Shown in pieces: positions 22,631-28,082 of a DNA stretch of 28,082 nt. Where the stretch lies: assembly GCA_003512125.1 (NCBI GenBank), contig DOSQ01000150.1:1-28082 (forward strand), read 5' to 3'. This DNA is from Acidaminococcaceae bacterium (GTDB taxonomy: Bacteria > Bacillota > Negativicutes > Acidaminococcales > Acidaminococcaceae). Numbering within the stretch: position 1 is the first letter of the stretch; every line of letters begins with the position of its first letter. The position numbers and the translations under genes are program-made. A model generated the notes under the pieces. The model worked only from the letters and a program-made list of their open reading frames with translations. It was not told where the DNA came from and did not search any database.

Positions 22631-24649
22631 ATGTTACTTCTTTCGATTGAAAATCTGGCCCACAGTTATGGGGAACGGACACTTTTTAAAAATGTAAATT
22701 TTAATATTGAAACCGGAGACAAAATCGGCCTGATCGGAATCAATGGCACCGGTAAATCCACACTGCTTCGGCATATTGCGGAACTGGATGGGGGAAAGGA
22801 CCCGGAAACAGGCGTACCGGGGAAAATTATTCCCAACGGTACCTGCGTCATGGAATATCTGCCGCAGGACCCGCCGTTTGAACCGGAGGAAACGGTGATC
22901 GGGCAGATTTTCCGGGGCGAGTCCCCTATGATGAAACTGTTGCGGAGCTATGAAAGCGTGTTGGATGAAACGGCGCTGCACCCGGATGATGGGGGAGTGC
23001 AGCGGAAACTGCTAGAGATCCAGCAGCAGATGGACCAGCACTTTGCCTGGCAGCTGGAAAGCGAGGCCAAGGCAGTATTGAACCGCCTGGGTATTACCGA
23101 TTTCAATCAGAAGATGAAGACCCTGTCCGGCGGGCAGCGCAAGCGGGTGGCCCTGGCCGGTGTGCTGGTGCGTCCCTCTGATCTTTTAATTCTGGACGAA
23201 CCCACGAACCACATGGATAATGAAACCGTTGCCTGGTTGGAAGAACAGCTGCAGAAACGCAAAGGCGCACTGCTGATGGTGACCCATGACCGGTATTTCT
23301 TCGACCGCGTCATCAACCGTACGCTGGAACTGGACAACGGCACTGGCTATCTGTATACGGCCAACTACAGCGGCTTTCTGCAGAAACGGGCAGAGCGGCG
23401 GGAACTGGAAAACGCAGCCGCGCGAAAGCTGCAGAATATTTACCGGCGGGAACTGGCCTGGATCAGCCGTGGCGCGGAAGCGCGGCGTACGAAAAAGAAG
23501 GACCGGGTGGAACGGTTTGCGGAAATCGAAGCGGCAGCCAAAGAAAAGATGACCCGGCAGGAACTGGAAATTACGTCTGCTGCCACACGGCTGGGCAAGA
23601 CGGTCGTGGAACTGGAACACGTATCCTGTTTTTATGAAGGGATTGAATACATCCACGATTTCAGTTATATCCTGCTGCGGGATGACCGGGTGGGGATCAT
23701 CGGACCTAACGGCATAGGAAAGACCACGCTGATGGACATCATTGCAGGACGCCTGCAGCCTGAAAGCGGTACGGTGACCATCGGGCAAACGGTGAAGATT
23801 GGTTATTTTTCCCAGCACAGCCAGTTCCCGGACAGCAACGAACGGGTTCTGGAATATATAAAGGACGCAGGGAACTATGTACAGGCAGCAGACGGGACGC
23901 TGATCAGCGCGGCCATGATGCTGGAACGGTTCCTGTTCCCGCCGGAGCTGCAGTGGGTACCCATCCGCAAACTCAGCGGCGGGGAACAGCGGCGGCTGTA
24001 CCTGCTCCGCATCCTGATGGAAGCGCCGAATGTGCTGCTGTTGGACGAACCCACAAACGATTTGGATATCCCCACACTGTCGGTATTGGAAGAATATCTG
24101 GATAGCTTTGCCGGTGCAGTGATTGCCGTGTCCCACGACCGGTATTTCCTGGACCGTTTTGCAAAGCGGATCTTTGCGGTGGAAGCGGGCGGCGTGCTGA
24201 GACAGTATCCCGGCGGCTACAGTGACTATGAAAGAATCAGACAGTTGGAAGCCATGGAGCAGGAGGAAGCAGGGGCGCAGGTTAAAAACCTGGCAAATAT
24301 AAACAGGAAAAACAAAATGAATACCCCGGCAGTTCCTTTGCAAACAGAAACGGACCGCCTGCAGGAAAGCAAGGATCCGCAGGGTGAAAAAAAGGAAACG
24401 GAAACTGTGGCAGCGGAAGGGAAGGAACGAAATACCGGTCTTACCTTCAGCGAGAAGATTGAGCTGGAAAAACTGGAAGAAACCATAGCGGGAAAAGAAG
24501 CGGAAAGTAAAATGATTGCCCGGGAAATCGAACTGGCCGGAAACGATTTTTCAAAAATAGAAGAATTGTCAGAACAGCTGGGCGGCATCGAAAAAGAACT
24601 GGAAACGTTGACGGAACGCTGGCTGGAGCTCAGTGAAAAAGAAGGATAG
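22631..24649 (+). CDS. uup: ABC-F family ATPase, Uup type
   Basis: A soluble protein of 672 aa with two fused ABC domains and no membrane segments, from a family that acts on ribosomes. First domain: Walker A GINGTGKST (36-44), signature LSGGQRKRVALAG, Walker B LLILDEPTNHMD. The linker between the domains is charged and helical (ARRTKKKDRVERF). Second domain: GPNGIGKTT, LSGGEQRRLYLLR, LLLDEPTNDLD. The C-terminal ~70 residues form a Glu/Lys-rich coiled coil (KIELEKLEETIAGKEAESK), the Uup-type C-terminal domain, after an unstructured Gln/Lys/Thr stretch. That tail favours Uup over EttA or antibiotic-resistance ABC-F proteins, but the call within ABC-F is moderate. The ribosome binding site is AAGGTGG. 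Confidence 0.85.
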   Translation: MLLLSIENLAHSYGERTLFKNVNFNIETGDKIGLIGINGTGKSTLLRHIAELDGGKDPETGVPGKIIPNGTCVMEYLPQDPPFEPEETVIGQIFRGESPMMKLLRSYESVLDETALHPDDGGVQRKLLEIQQQMDQHFAWQLESEAKAVLNRLGITDFNQKMKTLSGGQRKRVALAGVLVRPSDLLILDEPTNHMDNETVAWLEEQLQKRKGALLMVTHDRYFFDRVINRTLELDNGTGYLYTANYSGFLQKRAERRELENAAARKLQNIYRRELAWISRGAEARRTKKKDRVERFAEIEAAAKEKMTRQELEITSAATRLGKTVVELEHVSCFYEGIEYIHDFSYILLRDDRVGIIGPNGIGKTTLMDIIAGRLQPESGTVTIGQTVKIGYFSQHSQFPDSNERVLEYIKDAGNYVQAADGTLISAAMMLERFLFPPELQWVPIRKLSGGEQRRLYLLRILMEAPNVLLLDEPTNDLDIPTLSVLEEYLDSFAGAVIAVSHDRYFLDRFAKRIFAVEAGGVLRQYPGGYSDYERIRQLEAMEQEEAGAQVKNLANINRKNKMNTPAVPLQTETDRLQESKDPQGEKKETETVAAEGKERNTGLTFSEKIELEKLEETIAGKEAESKMIAREIELAGNDFSKIEELSEQLGGIEKELETLTERWLELSEKEG

Positions 24650-24677
24650 AGAGATATATAAATTCCTGTTTTACCTC

Positions 24678-24706
24678 TTTACAAATTTACCAAGATAAAG
24701 TATAAT
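24678..24706 (+). promoter_or_regulatory. promoter of the amino-acid ABC importer
   Basis: TTTACA (24678-24683), 17-base spacer, TATAAT (24701-24706). The leader is short (about 25-30 nt) and leads straight to the GAGGGAGGGG ribosome binding site. Confidence 0.75.
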
Positions 24707-24739
24707 GAATTCATCTGAAAGAGGGAGGGGTTTTCCATC

Positions 24740-25519
24740 GTGAAAAAGATTTGTCTGGTATTATTTTCTATAATGATGATGCTTATGGTTGTCGGCTGCG
24801 GCAGCAGCGGCCCGAAAAAAATGGTCATCGGTCTGGACGACAATTTTGCTCCTATGGGCTTCCGCAACGAAAAGAATGAGATCGTCGGCTTTGACATCGA
24901 TCTGGCAAGGGAAGCCTGCAAACGTGCCGGCATGGAAGTAACCTTTAAGCCTATCGACTGGAGCGCCAAGGAAGCGGAACTGAACGGCAAACGTATTGAT
25001 GCCATCTGGAACTGCTTCACCATCAACCCGGAACGGGAAAAGGTGATCCAGTTCTCCAAACCGTACATCAACAACTGCCAGGTCGTAGCAGTACCGGTAG
25101 CGTCCAAAATTGAAACCCTGGCCGACCTGAAAGGCAAAGTGGTAGGCGTGCAGGACGATTCCACCGGCAGCTACCTGCTGGACGGCAAGTATGCCGATAT
25201 GCGCAAAGGCCTCAAAGAATACAAAAAATATCCTGATTTCGCAGCAGCATTCCTGGATATCGACTCCGGCCGTCTGGACGCGCTGGTTGTTGACGAGATC
25301 CTGGTTCGTTATTACATGAAGAAGGCTCCCGGCAAGTACAAAGTGCTGAAAGAAGATCTGGGCAAAGAAGTGGTAGGTGTAGGCTTCCGCAAGGACGACA
25401 AGGAATTTGCGGCCCGCATCGACAAGGTTCTGGATGAAATGAAGAAAGACGGAACCTGCAAGAAGATTTCCATGCAGTGGTTCGGTACAGACATTACCCG
25501 TTACGAAGACAAAAAATAA
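24740..25519 (+). CDS. polar amino-acid ABC transporter, substrate-binding lipoprotein
   Basis: The extracytoplasmic receptor of a PAAT-type amino-acid importer, 259 aa. The signal peptide ends in lipobox VVGC (Cys20). The SBP family 3 fold is clear: MVIGLDDNFAPMGFRNEKNE (about 28-47), GFDIDLAREACKR, NGKRIDAIWNCFTINPER, FSKPYI, and the second lobe VGVQDDSTGSYLL. The start codon is GTG, with a strong GAGGGAGGGG site 9 bases upstream; no earlier alternative fits. The first gene of a three-gene importer. The ligand cannot be fixed; cystine, glutamine/glutamate and basic amino acids are all possible in this family. Confidence 0.92.
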   Translation: MKKICLVLFSIMMMLMVVGCGSSGPKKMVIGLDDNFAPMGFRNEKNEIVGFDIDLAREACKRAGMEVTFKPIDWSAKEAELNGKRIDAIWNCFTINPEREKVIQFSKPYINNCQVVAVPVASKIETLADLKGKVVGVQDDSTGSYLLDGKYADMRKGLKEYKKYPDFAAAFLDIDSGRLDALVVDEILVRYYMKKAPGKYKVLKEDLGKEVVGVGFRKDDKEFAARIDKVLDEMKKDGTCKKISMQWFGTDITRYEDKK

Positions 25520-25536
25520 TTTTACAGAAAGTAACA

Positions 25537-25569
25537 GCAAGGCCGATGGTTTGTACCACCGGCCTTTGC
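25537..25569 (+). other. intercistronic hairpin between binding protein and permease
   Basis: AAGGCCG (25539-25545) pairs with CGGCCTT (25560-25566), with an inner GGT/ACC stem. There is no T-run. Such hairpins after binding-protein genes commonly protect the upstream message and lower expression of the permease. Confidence 0.55.
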
Positions 25570-25591
25570 GTGTTATTTGACGGAGCATTTT

Positions 25592-26242
25592 ATGGACTAT
25601 ATTATTTCAATCATCCCCCAGATGCTGATGGGGACCGTAGACACTTTACGGCTTTTCTTTATTACGATCGTGCTGGCGATTCCTCTCGGGATCATCCTTG
25701 CGTTCTGCAGGGTTTCGCCTTTTGCGGTATTGCGCAATACGGTTGCGGCGTACGTGTACGTGCTGCGGGGCACGCCGCTGATGCTGCAGCTTTTGTTCGT
25801 ATATTTCGGCCTGCCCTTCATTCCCGTCATCGGCGTCCGCCTGGACGACTTCCCGGCGGCGGTGCTGGCCTTTGTACTGAACTACGGCGCCTACTTCTGT
25901 GAGATTTTCCGCGCCGGCCTTCAGGCAATTCCCAGGGGACAGTTTGAAGCGGCAAAAACATTAGGTATGAATTACACACAGACCATGCGGCGCATCATCC
26001 TGCCCCAGGTTTTTAAAATCATCCTGCCGCCGGTGAGCAACGAAACCATTACGCTGGTAAAGGATACGTCGTTAATTTACGTACTGGCCATGAACGATCT
26101 GCTGCGTACCACCCGCAATCTGGTGCAGCGTGACTTTAACATCATGCCTTTCGTAGTGGCAGCTGTATTTTATCTGGTGATGACGCTGGTCCTTACGTAC
26201 GGATTCAATAAACTGGAAAAACATTTCGCAAGATGGGACTGA
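25592..26242 (+). CDS. polar amino-acid ABC transporter, permease
   Basis: The inner-membrane permease of the same importer, 216 aa, with about five hydrophobic segments. It carries the HisM/GlnP-type EAA loop that docks on the ATPase, EAAKTLGMNYTQTMRRIILP (residues 117-136). The start is ATG 25592 (MDYIISIIPQ), with GGAG 6 bases upstream; a TTG at 25577 would place the ribosome binding site inside the gene. The family works as a homodimer or with a partner; only one permease is present, so a homodimer is likely. Confidence 0.93.
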   Translation: MDYIISIIPQMLMGTVDTLRLFFITIVLAIPLGIILAFCRVSPFAVLRNTVAAYVYVLRGTPLMLQLLFVYFGLPFIPVIGVRLDDFPAAVLAFVLNYGAYFCEIFRAGLQAIPRGQFEAAKTLGMNYTQTMRRIILPQVFKIILPPVSNETITLVKDTSLIYVLAMNDLLRTTRNLVQRDFNIMPFVVAAVFYLVMTLVLTYGFNKLEKHFARWD

Positions 26243-26323
26243 GCCCGGAAGAAAGACAGCCTGGCGAAAGGTCGCGGGCCTTGGCGGCCTGCGGAAGTAA
26301 GTGAAATAACTGCGGAGTAGATT

Positions 26324-27079
26324 ATGCGTAAGATAGAAGCTAAGAATGTTTGTAAACGATTTGATGAACTGGAAGTACTGAAAGGCATCGACATGACCGT
26401 GGACGAAGGAGAAGTCGTTGCCATCATCGGTCCTTCCGGCGGCGGCAAGAGCACCTTCCTCCGTTGCCTGAACAAACTGGAGACCATCAACGGGGGGACG
26501 ATTCTGGTCGACGGCGAGACGCTGGTGAGTACGGATGAAAAGGGGAACGTGAATTATGCGGATGACTCCTCCCGGATTGCCTGTAAAATGGGAATGGTAT
26601 TCCAGCAGTTTAATCTGTTTCCCCACATGACAGTGCTGGAAAACCTGATGGAAGCGCCGGTGCATGTGCAGAAGCGGAACCCGGCGGAAGTGCAGAAGGA
26701 AGCGGAAGCCCTGCTGGAAAAGGTAGGCCTTTTAGATAAACGGGACCAGTATCCCCTGCGGTTGTCCGGCGGGCAGCAGCAGCGTGTGGCCATTGCCCGG
26801 GCCCTCTGTATGAATCCGGACATCATGCTTTTTGATGAGCCCACCTCTTCCCTGGACCCGGAACTGACCGGCGAAGTATTAAAGACCATGCGCAACCTGG
26901 CGGAAGACCATATGACCATGGTGGTGGTGACCCACGAAATGGGATTCGCCCGGGAAGTGGCGACAAAAGTTTTATTCATGGCAGACGGATACATACAGGA
27001 GCAGGGAGCGCCGGAAGAAATTTTTGAACACCCGAAGAATGAAAGGCTGCAGAGTTTCCTGAAGAGCATTTTAAAATGA
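26324..27079 (+). CDS. polar amino-acid ABC transporter, ATP-binding protein
   Basis: The cytoplasmic ATPase of the importer, GlnQ/HisP type, 251 aa. Motifs are Walker A GPSGGGKST (36-44), Q-loop MVFQQFNLFPHM, signature LSGGQQQRVAIARAL, Walker B IMLFDEPTSSLDPE and switch histidine VVVTHE. An insertion of about ten residues before the Q-loop (TDEKGNVNYADDSS) is slightly longer than in GlnQ. The GGAG ribosome binding site lies 6 bases before ATG. The 81-base gap after the permease has no terminator, so the three genes form one unit. Confidence 0.93.
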   Translation: MRKIEAKNVCKRFDELEVLKGIDMTVDEGEVVAIIGPSGGGKSTFLRCLNKLETINGGTILVDGETLVSTDEKGNVNYADDSSRIACKMGMVFQQFNLFPHMTVLENLMEAPVHVQKRNPAEVQKEAEALLEKVGLLDKRDQYPLRLSGGQQQRVAIARALCMNPDIMLFDEPTSSLDPELTGEVLKTMRNLAEDHMTMVVVTHEMGFAREVATKVLFMADGYIQEQGAPEEIFEHPKNERLQSFLKSILK

Positions 27080-27122
27080 ATTGTATGTAAGTTGGCATTA
27101 CAGAGTTCTCAAATCGAAAAAA

Positions 27123-27151
27123 CGGACAGGACGCGTTTAAAGAACTATAAT
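27123..27151 (+). promoter_or_regulatory. promoter of larE
   Basis: CGGACA (27123-27128), 17-base spacer, TATAAT (27146-27151). The -10 is perfect and the -35 matches 4 of 6 bases. The leader is under 20 nt. Confidence 0.5.
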
Positions 27152-27174
27152 GTTGCAATTCGGGAGGTTTCCTG

Positions 27175-28002
27175 ATGAATGAACTGGAAAATAAACGAAA
27201 AAAACTGGAGCAGATATTAGAAGACATGGGAAACGTGGCCGTTGCTTTCAGCGGCGGCGTGGATTCTTCCTTCCTTCTGGCCGTGGCTGCGCGGATGTAT
27301 CACGTAAAGCTGATTGCCGTGACCGCTTCTTCCATAAGCTATGCGGAACATGAGAAGAACGATGCCCGGCGCTTTGCCCAGCGCATGGGCGTGAAACACC
27401 GTTATCTGGATATTGACCAGATGAGCATCCCCGAATTCGTGGCCAACGGGCCGGAACGCTGCTATTATTGTAAAAAAGCGATATTCAACGCAATTAAAAC
27501 GTTTGTGGCAGAGGAAGGATTTACCAATGTGGTGGACGGAAGCAATGCAGATGATGTAAAAGCATACCGCCCGGGCGCAAAAGCGCTGTCTGAAATGGGG
27601 ATCCGGAGTCCGCTGCAGGAAGCCGGCCTGAGCAAAGCGGAAATTCGCAAACTGAGCCGGGAAATGGGCCTGTTTACGGCATCCAAGCCATCTTATTCGT
27701 GTCTGGCGACCCGCGTCCAGTACGGTGAGTCCATTACACCGGAAAAGCTGGCGCGGATAGAACAGGCCGAAGAGTTTCTGACAAAACTGGGTTTTACCCA
27801 TATCCGGGTACGCAGTTACGGTACGCTGGCCCGCATTGAAGTGGAGCCCTCCCAGATTACCCTGATGGCACAGGTAAACACCCGTAACAAGGTCATCGCG
27901 CGGTTGAAGGAACTGGGTTACAATTATGTGACGCTGGACCTGGCCGGTTTCCGTAGCGGCAGCATGGATGCGACTCTGGCAAATAACCGGCAGAATTGCT
28001 GA
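27175..28002 (+). CDS. larE: ATP-dependent sacrificial sulfur transferase LarE
   Basis: Makes the thio-groups of the nickel-pincer nucleotide cofactor used by lactate racemase (LarA) and related enzymes. The PP-loop ATP pyrophosphatase motif is SGGVDSS (26-32). The sacrificial cysteine is in place: Cys176 in PSYSCLATR, the same residue number as in the Lactobacillus plantarum enzyme. CYYCK (96-100) and DGSNADD are also conserved, and 275 aa is the normal length. Preceded by GGGAGG. The partner genes larA, larB and larC are not in the window, so either they lie past the edge or elsewhere, or this LarE serves another nickel-pincer enzyme. No terminator is visible after it. Confidence 0.92.
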   Translation: MNELENKRKKLEQILEDMGNVAVAFSGGVDSSFLLAVAARMYHVKLIAVTASSISYAEHEKNDARRFAQRMGVKHRYLDIDQMSIPEFVANGPERCYYCKKAIFNAIKTFVAEEGFTNVVDGSNADDVKAYRPGAKALSEMGIRSPLQEAGLSKAEIRKLSREMGLFTASKPSYSCLATRVQYGESITPEKLARIEQAEEFLTKLGFTHIRVRSYGTLARIEVEPSQITLMAQVNTRNKVIARLKELGYNYVTLDLAGFRSGSMDATLANNRQNC

Positions 28003-28033
28003 AGCAACAAAATACTAAAGGAAGAAAACCAGG

Positions 28034-28082
28034 CCAAAAATCCAAACTAAACTAAAACTAAAACAAAAAATCAAAACAAAAA
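28034..28082. repeat. A/C-rich low-complexity tail at the window edge
   Basis: The last 49 bases contain no G and only five T, with repeated CTAAA-like units. This is unlike any other part of the window. It may be a true simple-sequence spacer or a low-quality contig end. Confidence 0.5.

Noticed and set aside
1..28082. Mobile elements, prophage, CRISPR arrays, toxin-antitoxin or defence genes
   Set aside because: I read for transposase, integrase, repeat-spacer and defence motifs and found none. The window looks like stable core chromosome with a metabolic accessory part.

Overview
The window is ordinary, densely coded bacterial chromosome with moderately high GC (not computed). Gene order and content fit the Firmicutes, most likely a Negativicutes amino-acid fermenter close to Acidaminococcus. 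That placement is inference. It rests on the order SRP RNA-dnaX-ybaB-recR-bofA and walJ-htrA-rlmH (both Bacillus-like), on paired GlcD-type flavoproteins, and on genes for peptide and amino-acid use. I saw no 16S gene, phage, transposase, CRISPR array or integrase.

Layout. 1-3900: two tandem GlcD-type FAD-linked 2-hydroxyacid dehydrogenases and a double-domain universal stress protein. 3900-4310: a consensus promoter, tRNA-Ser(GGA), a terminator, the SRP RNA and another terminator. 4326-9428: a DNA maintenance block (dnaX, ybaB, recR), then bofA, a CoA-type Nudix hydrolase and an LCP cell-wall ligase, closed by a terminator. 9449-11617 (minus): tex, divergent from deoC-walJ-htrA, whose reading frames overlap; rlmH follows behind a terminator hairpin. 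15218-17188: an exported nucleoside hydrolase and a formate/nitrite-family channel.

17278-22523 is a peptide-salvage region: an M20D amidohydrolase (plus), an M20 carboxypeptidase-like enzyme (minus), the yjiH-yjiG membrane pair (minus), and iadA isoaspartyl dipeptidase (plus). A 383-bp divergent control region lies between yjiH and iadA, with two extended -10 promoters and a palindrome. 22631-24649: a Uup-type ABC-F ATPase. 24740-27079: a polar amino-acid ABC importer (lipoprotein binding protein, permease, ATPase). 27175-28002: larE, then an A/C-rich tail at the window edge.

How the genes may work together. The peptidases, IadA and the amino-acid importer suggest a cell that takes in peptides and amino acids and hydrolyses damaged (isoaspartyl) dipeptides. 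The flavoproteins and LarE suggest 2-hydroxyacid (lactate-like) metabolism. The nucleoside hydrolase and DeoC suggest nucleoside sugar salvage. I found no clearly new multi-gene system. The strongest leads are the iadA/yjiHG/M20 neighbourhood with its palindromic control region, the terminator hairpin fused to the rlmH leader, and a recurrent habit of placing hairpins directly upstream of ribosome binding sites.
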